NCBI GenBank assembly: GCA_022508965.1
Contig: JAFLUD010000002.1
Coordinates: forward strand, 1 to 64,000
DNA length: 64,000 nucleotides
Source: Oscillospiraceae bacterium
GTDB lineage: Bacteria > Bacillota > Clostridia > Oscillospirales > Ruminococcaceae
Direction of reading: 5' to 3'
The notes under the pieces are model-generated. The model was not told the origin of the DNA and searched no databases. It saw only the letters and a program-made list of their open reading frames with translations. The position numbers and the translations under genes are program-made. Below are positions 16,745-28,400 of this stretch, one piece after another (the first letter of the stretch is position 1; each line of letters opens with the position of its first letter).

Positions 16745-16849
16745 TCAATACAATCCTTGAGCGAAAACGCCGAGGATCATCAGTACCGCAAGTATCAACG
16801 CCAATACCTTGCATACGCGGATCAGTCTTGCGCGCTTTTTGTCGTCCAT
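16745..16849 (-). CDS. 34-aa single-span membrane peptide
   Basis: An ORF too short for the track: MDDKKRARLIRVCKV, then a hydrophobic span of about 17 residues (LALILAVLMILGVFA), ending QGLY. The basic N-terminus suggests an inside-in, C-terminus-out orientation. An AAAGGGGA ribosome binding site is well spaced before the ATG, and an in-frame ATG two codons earlier is an alternative. A good promoter lies about 70 nt upstream and the DUF624-like gene starts 22 nt downstream, so the two look like one transcript. I do not recognise the family. Short length limits confidence, but start signal, promoter and amphipathic layout all agree. Confidence 0.65.
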   Translation of the reverse strand: MDDKKRARLIRVCKVLALILAVLMILGVFAQGLY

Positions 16850-16918
16850 TGTCATTCCCCTTTATTAGGCAATACTCGCACGATCTTTGTGCGGTGCCGC
16901 CTTAAAACCGCTTCTTTT

Positions 16919-16948
16919 ATTATACACCAAAATACCGTGTAATGTCAA
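16919..16948 (-). promoter_or_regulatory. promoter of the 34-aa peptide/DUF624 unit
   Basis: On the minus strand TTGACA, an 18-nt spacer and TATAAT. The -35 box overlaps the last codons of the upstream 853-aa gene, so this unit can be transcribed independently. Confidence 0.8.
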
Positions 16949-19506
16949 GAGTTATTTGAAACATCTGCCGCGCCGGACGCGCAGACCGCGTACATTTTTC
17001 CGCCGCTTGCAAACGCGAAGGTGAAGCCGGTTTTGTCGTCATACAGCGTTGTTACTTTTTGAAGAGCGCCGAGCGACGCAAATTCCGAGACTACGGATAC
17101 TCCGTCAAAATAGCTGTATGCCGCTCCGCAAAGCTCTCCGTCGGAGATCATCGCTTTTGCGCCGCCGAATGACAGCGTGGAAAGCTGCGCGGCGGTCAGC
17201 GGCTTTGAATACGCGTAGACGGGATCTGCCGTGCCGTTTTCCAGCTTGAGGAGGGTTATTTCGGCGCTGTTCTCGCTTTTTCCGACTACCAGCGCATACT
17301 CGCTGTCGCAGATACCGTCGGCTCTTATAAGTCCCATGGTTATCGGCTCCTCCATGTTGGTGCAGTCTGCCGAGAGGAACACCTGCGTTGTGTCGCTTAC
17401 CAGGAGATTATTCCCGGAAAACCGCATAAACGCGGGCTTATCGGTAAGGCTTACCAGCCTGGAGCACTCTTTAAGATCACTGTCTCGCAAATATATCTCT
17501 CCGTTTTCGCAGACAGCGCCTCCGTTTTCAAAAAACGCGGCGGCGGTTATTTTGCCGCAGTATTGTGTGGTGAGATTCTCGCCGGCTTTGATCAGCAGAC
17601 CCTCATCCTCCTCGCCGTTAAGCGCGAAAATGCCGTTTGCGCTTGCGAATACGGGGTCTCCCAACGCCGCCTTCGCCGAGAGCGTTTCGCCGCTCTCCGA
17701 GGAATACGCGGCGCTTACCGCGTAAGAATACCCCTTGGTCTTGCTTATGATAACGTCCTGCGCGGAGATCGGGAGCGGCTCGTCTTTGCCGAGCTTCGGA
17801 AGATATACGCCGACGTTTTCGACTTTGAAATTCTCATAAAATTTCGGGGTGTAGACAGAGCCTATTCTGATCTCGCTTCCGTCGATCGAAAGGTCGGTGA
17901 GCGCGCCGTCCTGACGGACTGTATAAAGCGTTTCTCCGCCGCGGATCTTCATGTATCCGCAGCTGTCGGAGCTTTCTCCGCTGAAGAACGCTATCAGCGC
18001 GTCGTCCTGCTCGAATGCAGCTACGATCTCTGTGTTCTTGGGGGGCGTGAGTTCTCCGATAGACTGAACGGTTCCGTTTGCAAAGGAATTCGCGGATATC
18101 GAAAGGCTGCCGACGTTATAAACGCTGTTCCCCTCGGAAAACACGCCGAAGCCGTCGCGGTGTATCAGCAGGTTGCCGAAAACCGTATCCAGATCGGGGA
18201 CGTATTCGCAGGCGAGCTCTCCGCCGGGGATCTTTTCGTCATAGGCGTAATAGATCGCGGAGAAGATGGTGTTTTCATCTTCCGCATAGCGGACTCTTCT
18301 GTTGGCAAAAAAGTCGAAGAAAAATCCGGACGCGGCGGAGGCTCCGACAAGCACAGCCGCCCCGACTGCCGACGCTATCAGCCTGCCCTTATGATAAACG
18401 GGTTTTTCACCGTCATCGTCGGCATCGAATTCGTCGTCCTCATCGTCAGTGTCGTCGTCCGAATCCCCGTAAAAACCCACGGGGGAATTATCGGCGTCCT
18501 CCGGCTCTTCCTCTTCTTCGGACTCGGTCTCTTCGGCGAGACGCGCGAGATTTTCCTCGAGGATATCGCGGTTTATCTGAACTATCGCCGTGGTATCGCC
18601 GTTATACGGGCGCGGCGCGATCACCTTGCCCACCATCTCCTCCGGTTCCTCGGGGGCGGGAGATTCGTCGTCATAGGATATCTCTACGGTGAAATGCTTG
18701 CGCTTGGACAGCGGGATATCACTGTCGGAACGAGGCTCGTATTCGTTATCGTCAAGCTCTTCGGCGCTCTCGTATTCTTCGGAGGGTTCTTCATACGGCT
18801 CGGTTTCTCGAGCTTCCTCTTCGCCGAATGTATGATCGGGCTCCTCGGAATATTCCTCGTTTTCCGGGAAAGTCTCGGGCTCGGGTTCCGATTCTTCCTC
18901 ATAATCGCTGTCGGGGATATATTCAAACTCAAAATCGTCTTCTTTATTCGAGATATCTTCGGAACTTTCATCATAATCGGGGAATTCGTCGTCGGGCAAT
19001 TCTTCGTACCCGCCGTCGCCGTCATAGCCGCTGTCTTCGGCAATGGTCTCCTCCATTACCTCCTCGAAGGACGGCTCGTCGTACTCCTCGTATTCCTCCT
19101 CGGGCGCTTCCTCGTCGGGATAATCGCCGTCGGATATCTTTTCGGAATTCTCCAGACGCATTGTGAGCGTGCGTTCCCAGATCTGGCGCGCGGTGTACAA
19201 AATGCGCGTGTAATCCTGGGAGGTCATGCCGGAGCCTTCAAGCGTCAGGATCAGCGACTGGAGATTCATGGCGGGGTTTGCCCTTATCTTATCAACCGCC
19301 GACTGCGGCGCGTGACAGCCCTCCATCAGATACAGAAAGTCGGCGCTGCCTATGCCGAGAGTGCGCAGGCGCGTGAGGAACGTAAACGCGTCCGGCTCGG
19401 GCAGCTCGGCGTTCTCGTCCATTAAAAAATCTATGATGTTTTGAGGAATTACGTTCTCGGGAACTACCTTTTTCATCATCAGCTTGCGCATTTCCCCAAC
19501 TGTCAT
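16945..19506 (-). CDS. 853-aa acidic single-span membrane protein with C-terminal beta-rich domain
   Basis: Not recognised as a known family. Residues 1-120 form a helical N-terminal domain (MRKLMMKKVVPENVIPQNII; repeated short helices). Residues about 125-365 are a very acidic, low-complexity region of Glu/Asp/Ser/Tyr, with KRKHFTVEISYDDES as one less acidic island. One membrane span follows (LIASAVGAAVLVGASAASGFFF, about 373-395). The remaining 450 residues are outside the membrane and show repeated beta-strand-like segments (YSYAVSAAYSSESG, GLLIKAGENLTTQYCG) suggestive of a beta-propeller. The gene starts 44 nt after a sigma-like gene, so it could be a membrane-bound anti-sigma factor or sensor; this is inference from position and topology. 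Ribosome binding site GGGGTGAAGCA. Confidence 0.7.
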   Translation of the reverse strand: MTVGEMRKLMMKKVVPENVIPQNIIDFLMDENAELPEPDAFTFLTRLRTLGIGSADFLYLMEGCHAPQSAVDKIRANPAMNLQSLILTLEGSGMTSQDYTRILYTARQIWERTLTMRLENSEKISDGDYPDEEAPEEEYEEYDEPSFEEVMEETIAEDSGYDGDGGYEELPDDEFPDYDESSEDISNKEDDFEFEYIPDSDYEEESEPEPETFPENEEYSEEPDHTFGEEEARETEPYEEPSEEYESAEELDDNEYEPRSDSDIPLSKRKHFTVEISYDDESPAPEEPEEMVGKVIAPRPYNGDTTAIVQINRDILEENLARLAEETESEEEEEPEDADNSPVGFYGDSDDDTDDEDDEFDADDDGEKPVYHKGRLIASAVGAAVLVGASAASGFFFDFFANRRVRYAEDENTIFSAIYYAYDEKIPGGELACEYVPDLDTVFGNLLIHRDGFGVFSEGNSVYNVGSLSISANSFANGTVQSIGELTPPKNTEIVAAFEQDDALIAFFSGESSDSCGYMKIRGGETLYTVRQDGALTDLSIDGSEIRIGSVYTPKFYENFKVENVGVYLPKLGKDEPLPISAQDVIISKTKGYSYAVSAAYSSESGETLSAKAALGDPVFASANGIFALNGEEDEGLLIKAGENLTTQYCGKITAAAFFENGGAVCENGEIYLRDSDLKECSRLVSLTDKPAFMRFSGNNLLVSDTTQVFLSADCTNMEEPITMGLIRADGICDSEYALVVGKSENSAEITLLKLENGTADPVYAYSKPLTAAQLSTLSFGGAKAMISDGELCGAAYSYFDGVSVVSEFASLGALQKVTTLYDDKTGFTFAFASGGKMYAVCASGAADVSNNS

Positions 19507-19550
19507 TGCTTCACCCCATTAATATTTTACTATCGCGTTTTTGCAGCTTT

Positions 19551-20021
19551 TTAATAATCAAGTTCCAGATATTCCAGTGCGCTTATGAGACGTTTTTTTA
19601 CAGCCGTTTTGGACATTCCCGAATACTGGGATATCTCCTCGGGCGTAAATCTTCCCGCTATATACATTGCCGCGCACAGTCTGTCGGCGTTGTCCAGTTC
19701 GAACAGCTTTTGCTTTACCTCGAGACGGTAGTCGTCGGTCACGGCATTTTCGCCGTATTCTTTAAAGAACATCTTTATTCGGGCGCACAGGGTCTTCATC
19801 ATAAATACCCGAAAGGCTTCTTCGCTTCTGAGGCGGTTTATCGCTTTGAAGCCGTCGCGTGCCGCTCCCTGAACAGCTTCGACAGCGTCGGCGTCGTTTT
19901 CCAACGAATAAAACGCCGTGTAGTACATTTCACGATAAACGGTCTCGTATAGGTGCGCGAACGCCTTTGCGTCGCCGTTCGCCGCCATCGAGCTTATATT
20001 CTTGTATTCTTGTTTGTCCAT
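19551..20021 (-). CDS. sigma-70/ECF-like RNA polymerase sigma factor
   Basis: A 156-aa protein with the two-part layout of small sigma factors. A region-2-like N-terminal helical domain (AFAHLYETVYREMYYTAFYSLEN) is followed by region-4-like helices with a helix-turn-helix (FTPEEISQYSGMSKTAVKKRL) at the C-terminus. The region 2.2-2.3 stretch is unusual (AVEAVQGAARDGFKAINRL), with the typical acidic/aromatic pattern only partly kept, so it may be a divergent ECF factor. It lies 25 nt downstream of aspS and 44 nt upstream of the 853-aa membrane protein, which suggests cotranscription with aspS and a functional link to the membrane protein. Ribosome binding site AGGGGGAAATT. Confidence 0.75.
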   Translation of the reverse strand: MDKQEYKNISSMAANGDAKAFAHLYETVYREMYYTAFYSLENDADAVEAVQGAARDGFKAINRLRSEEAFRVFMMKTLCARIKMFFKEYGENAVTDDYRLEVKQKLFELDNADRLCAAMYIAGRFTPEEISQYSGMSKTAVKKRLISALEYLELDY

Positions 20022-20046
20022 AATTTCCCCCTTGACAGCAGGTGCG

Positions 20047-21819
<1,773 letters not shown>

Positions 21820-21872
21820 ATTCTTTGTCTCCTTTTTGTCATGATATGACGTATTTTTTTACACACACAGTT

Positions 21873-21901
21873 ATTATACCACATTTTAACGTCTTTTTCA
21901 A
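21873..21901 (-). promoter_or_regulatory. promoter of aspS
   Basis: On the minus strand TTGAAA, 17 nt and TATAAT, about 50 nt before the aspS start codon. Confidence 0.8.
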
Positions 21902-21943
21902 GGGGAAATTGCAATTTTTTAGGGAATTTTGGGGAAAAGAAAA

Positions 21944-21962
21944 CCCGGAGGGGCAGTCCGGG
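21944..21962 (-). terminator. terminator after the zinc-ribbon membrane protein gene
   Basis: Stem CCCGGA / TCCGGG with a 7-nt loop; on the minus strand TTTTCTTTTCCCC follows. Confidence 0.7.
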
Positions 21963-21973
21963 GGATTCTAAAT

Positions 21974-22252
21974 CTATCGGGGTCTTTTTTCGCCGCAGAT
22001 GTAACAGCTCGGTATTTCGGCTCTTACGTCGCTTCCGCAGTTTGGACAAGCCCAGTACGCATCGTTTTGTGATCCAACACTGCAATGGGTTCTGTTACCG
22101 CACTCAATCAGCCCCAAATACAGAACGCCTCTTTTTATGCTTTTCGCATATTTCGCCATACGGGCAAGCATAATCAAAAAAATAACAGCGAATGCAAGCC
22201 AAGAAACAGTGCTTACAATTATTGCAGAAATCCTCAATATTTTCGTAAACAT
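21974..22252 (-). CDS. small membrane protein with C-terminal zinc ribbon
   Basis: A 92-aa protein of unknown function. Residues 8-30 form one hydrophobic span (ISAIIVSTVSWLAFAVIFLIML). A short basic linker follows, then a C-terminal zinc ribbon with two CxxC knuckles (CPNC and CYIC). The ribbon probably lies in the cytoplasm. The gene has its own promoter, a GGGAGGG ribosome binding site and a terminator, so it is a monocistronic unit. Such one-span zinc-ribbon proteins are common in Clostridia and have no assigned role. Confidence 0.7.
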   Translation of the reverse strand: MFTKILRISAIIVSTVSWLAFAVIFLIMLARMAKYAKSIKRGVLYLGLIECGNRTHCSVGSQNDAYWACPNCGSDVRAEIPSCYICGEKRPR

Positions 22253-22288
22253 TACAATTCCCTCCCGATGTAATAATTTGTTATAAAA

Positions 22289-22317
22289 ATATTATCATGT
22301 TTCGTTTTTTAAGTCAA
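22289..22317 (-). promoter_or_regulatory. promoter of the zinc-ribbon gene
   Basis: On the minus strand TTGACT, a 17-nt spacer and TAATAT, about 35 nt upstream of the start codon. Confidence 0.65.
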
Positions 22318-22405
22318 ATTAATATAGTTACTATTTATGAGCCAATATATTACTTAAATACGCTCTGTCACCGATAAAAGCCGCGTTCAAGCTCCAAAAA
22401 GAATA

Positions 22406-22429
22406 ACCGCCGTACATTTGCACGGCGGT
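22406..22429 (-). terminator. terminator after the 2220-aa signalling gene
   Basis: Perfect 8-bp stem ACCGCCGT / ACGGCGGT with an 8-nt loop directly after the stop codon, flanked by T-rich sequence on both strands. Confidence 0.8.
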
Positions 22430-22434
22430 CTTTT

Positions 22435-25400
22435 TTAGGTTTCGTTCGCGAGCTTTTTCGCTCGTGTTCTGAGGCGTTCTTTCGTCAGGAAGATCGAAAT
22501 TACCTTCGACAGAAATACCAGTGAATCTATCTGCTCCTGCGTCCAGAAACGGTTGCTTCTGCATTCGTCAAAGCCGACAAAGCCCTTGAACTTGCCGTTG
22601 TCCTTGATAGCGCACTGGAGCACCGATTTTATGTTCTGACCGAGAAGTATGTCGCGGTGAATATCGCTGTCGAGATCGTTGACGTCCTGACAGTAGAAAA
22701 TTCCGTCATCGTCCATGTTGTCGCGGTAATTTCCGCCGAGGTCGATCTCGTAGGAAACGTTCTGGAGCGACGCCTGCTCGGAGCTGATGCCCTCGTTGCA
22801 CCACTCGAAGGTGTTGGAGCAATATTGTCCGTCATCGCTGTCTTCAAAAATATACGCGCGGCTGACATCGAAGGTCTTTCCCATAAGCTCGAGGGCTTGG
22901 AGAATTCCCTCGGTGATGTTGGAGCAGGTATAAAGCGCGCTGAATATGCGCATGGCGAGAGACGCAACGGAGTTTGGATTGCTGCTGAGTACTACGCCGC
23001 TTCTGCCGTGGTTTTCGATGTTTTCGGTGCGGTAGGTGCCCTCGGTCATCTCGCCGGAATCGAACAGCACTGTGCAGTTTTTGCCGCGGTTTTTCGCTTC
23101 GTAAAGAGCGCTGTCCGCTTGCTTCAGAAGCTGGCGGAAATTGCGGTTGTCGGGCTTTACCGCGGCTATACCCACGCTGGTCTTGACGCCGTCGGGCATG
23201 GGCACGTCGATCTGCCTTACCTTTTCGAGAATAAGCGCGCCTTTTTTCTCCGCGAGGGTTCCGGAGGCGTGCGGCATGAATACGAAGAACTCGTCGCCGC
23301 CGTATCTTCCGACAATATCGGTGTCGCGGAAAATGCTTCTAACCGTGGTCGCGAATTTCTTCAAGAACTCGTCGCCGAACATATGACCGAGCGTGTCGTT
23401 TATGCTCTTGAAGTCGTCGATGTCGATCATTATAAGCGAGCCGCTCGTTACTCTTTCAAGCTCCGCTTTGATAAGGTCCTCGGTGGTCGCTTTGTTGTAG
23501 ATGTCCACGCACAGCGAATCGTACATCGCTTTCGCCTGGATCTTTTCGAGGCGCACGGCTTCGTCGTCGACGTCCTCGATCTTTCCGATGATCTCGAATA
23601 TTCCTCCGTCGGAATCGCAGATGCTTTTCATAAACGCCTTGAAGCGTCTCAGATAGCCGTCTACCTCGATCTTTACGGGAAGCTCTCCCGATCCTACGTT
23701 GGTGGACAGCTTCTTGAGCAGCAAGATGAAGTTCGCGCGGTCGGCGTCCTTAAGCAGGGTGAATTTCTCCTCGTCGGACGTCAGTCCCTCAATCGAGATT
23801 ATTTCGTTCGTCTCGTCCTCGCGGCGGCGAATGTAGGTGAATTCGTCTGTTTCGGGCTTGTATTCGAAGATGATGGTTCCCGTTTCTTCTATGAGGACCT
23901 GATACATCTGCTCTTCAACAGCCTTGCGGCGGAGGCTTTGGATCCTGTCGGTAACGTCGGTTACCGCTACATAAAGTATCAGTTCGCCCTGCTGTTCGAG
24001 AACGCGGTATTTTACGTTGAACCAGAACCGCGAGCCGTCAGCGCGAAGCGCTTCGAGAGTGTATTCTCCCTCCGAGCCTTTGTAGAGCTTGTTGTTCTTC
24101 ACAAGCTCCTCGGTGGACAGCACGGGAGCCTTTGTATCGCCGCGCTTGAGCCCGTACATTTCATAGATATTGTCGCTGAGATACAACGGCTCGGGCATTC
24201 CGTGCTCGACGCGGAATATTCCCACGCCAACGGGGATATGGCGCACAGTTCTGCGCATAAGCTCGTCGGTGTGCTCCGCTTTTTTGCGGGCGATCACCTC
24301 GTTGTGTACAAGGTTTATCGTGCAGAGGGATTTAAGCACCTTGCCGTTATTGCGGGTGAGAGTTACCGTAAGTCTGCACCACTTGAAGCTCTCGTCTACC
24401 ATCTTCAAACGCACGGTGACAGACTGGGGTTCCGCCGAGCCGTACACTCTTTCCAAAAATTCGGTGAAGGCGGGGCGGTCTTCGGGGTATACCGCCAAGC
24501 CCTTGCTGAATTCCTCGCGGTTGCGGAACTCGTTCTCCGTGAGCTTGGAAGCATAGTAATCGTTAATGGACGGCGAGCAGACGGTGCGTTTTAGTACATG
24601 GTCTATCTCGATAACGGTGGTGCGGGTCTGCTCGGCGACCGTCTGATACAGGCGGTTCATTTCCGCTACCTGAGTGGAGACCGCAAAGCTGTCTACGCGC
24701 GCGAGATCTCTGATAAACAGCGAATACAGCTCTGCTCTGGAGCGCACCATTACCACGCTGAAGTTGTGATATTCTCCATCTTCTTTATCCTTGACGCGAA
24801 GCTCGGTATAGGTGTCGGTGAAGTCCGGGCTGTTTACGGGGGCGTTATACAGCGCCATTACGATAGGCACGTCGTTGGGATGAATGATTTTTTCCGTCCA
24901 CTCCTTGACCATACAGTCAATGGGCACGGGCTTGAGCATATCCTCTCTGTCGGGATCGCGGCGCGAGGATATCAGTTTAAGGGTCTTATTGCGGAAGTTG
25001 ACCTCGTATACAAGATCATAAAGCCCGGCGGTCGCGTTTGCGGCGCGCTCGGCAATGCGGTTGGAAGCCTCGGCGCGTTTTACTGTAACGTCGTTTGCGA
25101 CAACGACGAAGCGCTCCTCGCCTTGAACGAGAGAATCGGTTTTCTCAAGGTGGATGCGAACTATTCTGCGCTCTCCGTCGCGGCGTTTGATGCGCAGGTC
25201 TCCCGTATCGTTCTTTGCGGAAACTGCCGCGGACAGCATGGAATTTATACGGTCTGTGTCCTCGGGGGAAACGCACAGAACGTCAAAGAATTTGTCGTTC
25301 GCAAAGTCGATATGAAGCTCGCCGCCGGCGTTTGTTATCAGGGCTACGCCGCCGTCAAAGCTGCGCATGATTGCATCGAGATTGGCTTTGTTCTCATGCT

Positions 25401-28400
25401 GCTCGGTAACGTCGGACAAAACGACCATGTAGGTGCGGTCATTCTCGGCTCCGAAGCTCGACCGCGCCGCCGTTATCTCTATCCACACGCTCTTTCCGTC
25501 GTTGCGAACGGTATTGTAGGTAAAGCGGACTGTACCGCCCTTTCTCATCTGATCGGACAGCTGCTCCATATCCTCCTTGTCTGCACCGCGCTCGACGTTC
25601 TTGAAAAAGTCGCTGCCGTTTACCTTCGGCTTGCCAATGGTTCTCCAGAAGCTGTCGTTGCTGTAAAGTACGTTAGGCACATCGTTCTCGCCGATCTCGA
25701 GAATAAGAATTCCCTCGTTGAAATTATTCATCGCGGAGTTTATTCTGTCGTTTGCCTGAGCGAGTGCAAGCTCGGCGTTTTTCTCCGAGTCGACGTTGGT
25801 TCCTACGCCGATAAGACGTATGATCTTTCCCTCGGCATTATAAGAGCGGATCTCGGTGAATCTCCACCAGTAATACTTCCCGTCTTTCTGGTTCAACATT
25901 CTGAACTCGACGGTGAGCTTGCCGCTTGATTGGTTGGCGCGGAACAGCGCGAGCTTGTTGACGTCGTCCGGATGAGTGAACTCGTCAAAGCCCTTTCCTT
26001 CCGCTATATAATCCTTGATCTTATCAAGATCAATGCCGTAATCGCTGAGGTCGCCCACGCGGAAGACGCTTCCGGTCTCGAAGTCGACGTCGGTGATCAC
26101 CGAATCGGTAACGTTCAGCACTTCCTCGATCCGGCTTCTGGACTGCTCGATTATTTTATCGCTCTCGATTTTCTCGGTTATATTGTTGAATGCGATGCAG
26201 AAGATGGGATTCTCCCTGCTTCCGCCGAGCATTCTGTGAATTCCGTCGAGATGCAGAATATTGCCGTTGCGGTCGTATCTGCGAACCGACGCCCGAACAG
26301 CCTTGTCGGTTTTCGCGGCTTCGAGGCAGGCGTTTTTGGAGATCTCCATGTCCTCGGGGGGCATATGATTCCAGACGTTGGTGTTCTCTTCGTTGAAATC
26401 CTCGGGCGAATAGCCCATGATCTGCATATATCCTTCGTTTGCGCGGATAAGCTCCAGCTTTCCGTCAACCATTTCGTATATTCCCAAGCCGCCGAAAACG
26501 CTGCTTATGAACCTGGACACAAGCGCGTTGCTGCCAAGAAGCTCGTTTACTTCCTCTCCCATGCCGTAGGTCTCGACGCCCTCGGCATAGGCGGTGAATT
26601 CCTCCTGCGCGATAAGCTGAGTAAAATCGCTTTCGGGGACGGGTCTTGAGAAATAGTAGCCCTGAATATACGCGCAACCAATGCTCTCCAAAAACTCGTA
26701 CTGCTCCTTTGTTTCAACGCCCTCCGCGAGCATGGGAACATTGAGCCATTTGGACATACGCGCAACGGAGGTCACGATGGTGCCGACTCTGCCGTTTTTC
26801 TCGAAGCCCTGCATGAACTTCATGTCCAGCTTGAGCACGTCTATCGGAATATCCTTGAGCGTATTCAGCGAGGAATAGCCGCTTCCGAAGTCGTCCATAA
26901 GAACGGGATAGCACTTGCGGCGCAATCTTCCGACAGTATCGAGAAGCTGCGCGGGATTGTCGTTGTAGGCGCTCTCGGTGATCTCGATACGGAAGTATTT
27001 CGGCTCTACGCGGTATCTGTCGGTAAGCTCGCTTATTGTGTCAAAAAGATTGGGATTATACAAGCTCATGCGCGACACGTTCACCGAGATCGGGAACGGC
27101 GGCAGACCCTCGTCGCGGCGCTTTTTCTGGTATTTGCACACCTGCTCGAGAACGTACAGATCAAGCTCTGCAATAAAGCCGTTTTTCTCGAACACAGGAA
27201 TAAACTTCGTCGGGGGGATCATTCCCTTTGTGGGATGATTCCAACGAACCAATGCCTCGGCGCTTACGAATTTTTTTGCCTTAATTCCGTAGATCGGCTG
27301 ATAGCAAACATAGAACTCGCCGTTTACAAGCGCGCGGTGGCTCTCGTCGCAGATCTCCTGCTCCTCAAGCATCTGGCGGCGCATTTTTTCGTCGTAATAC
27401 GCTATATGCTCGCGGAAGCTGCCCGTTATCGAACGGCACGCCATCGAAGCGCGGTCGGTCATGTTCTCTACGGACAGGCTGCGGTCGGTGACCTTGTAAA
27501 CCCCTATGTAAAGCTGGATATCGTGGGATACCTCCGTGACCTGAGATACCGCTTTCTGAACGGCGTCAAGTATGGTCTGGGGATGTACGGCGCGCTCGGA
27601 GTAGGGTATGAGCATTATAAAATTGTCGGCGAAAAAGCGCGCGTAAACACCGTTGCCGTTGATCACCGCTCGGAGTGCGTCGGCAACGGAAACCAGAACC
27701 TTATCTCCGACTTCTCTGCCGAGAATATCGTTGATCACCTTGAAGCCGCCGATGTTCAGCTTCAGCATGGAGAATTCCTTGCGGGGATTGTCAAACAGCA
27801 TTTTCTCGGCGTTTTTCATAAACGCCTTGCGGTTGTAAAGCCCCGTGAGCTGATCGAAATACGCGATCTCGCGAAGCTCCGCCTCGATCTCCTTTTCCTT
27901 GGTGATGTTTGAGATGAACGCGTAAAGGCACAGTCTGCCCTCGTCGTTTACAGCGACCTGTCCGCGCATCATCAGCCAAAGCTCCGCGCCGCTGCGGGCT
28001 TTGCATCTGAACGCGTATGTTAAAAGCTGTTTTTTCTCGAGAGCTTCGGCGATCTTTTCTCTGATAACCGTTACGTCATTCTCGGATACTCCAGACGAGG
28101 GGTCGCTTCCGATCTCTCTCATGCAGCTTTCATAATCCGGATAGCCAAGCATTTCCGCAAGACCGAGGTTCGCGAAAAGCGTGTTCATTTTACCGTTGTC
28201 GCCGCGCTCGGCGTATGCGATGCCTCCGGGGGTATTGTCGAGCATTGCCTCCAGATGTACCTCGTTTGCGCGTAGCTGCTTTCCTGCTTCGTTGGCGCGG
28301 AACTCCTGATGCTTTTCGGCGTTGATATCCAGGAATACGCAGCACATCTCGCGTATCCCGTCCTTTTTTTCGCCGAATCCGCCCGCGATCAGCCTGATCC

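Noticed and set aside
17563-19425. 620-aa plus-strand ORF opposite the 853-aa protein gene
   Set aside because: Shadow frame produced by the acidic codon pattern of the real gene; no start signal and no recognisable motif.
22657-24594. 645-aa plus-strand ORF opposite the giant signalling gene
   Set aside because: Antisense shadow; the minus strand shows canonical GGDEF and PAS sequence here.
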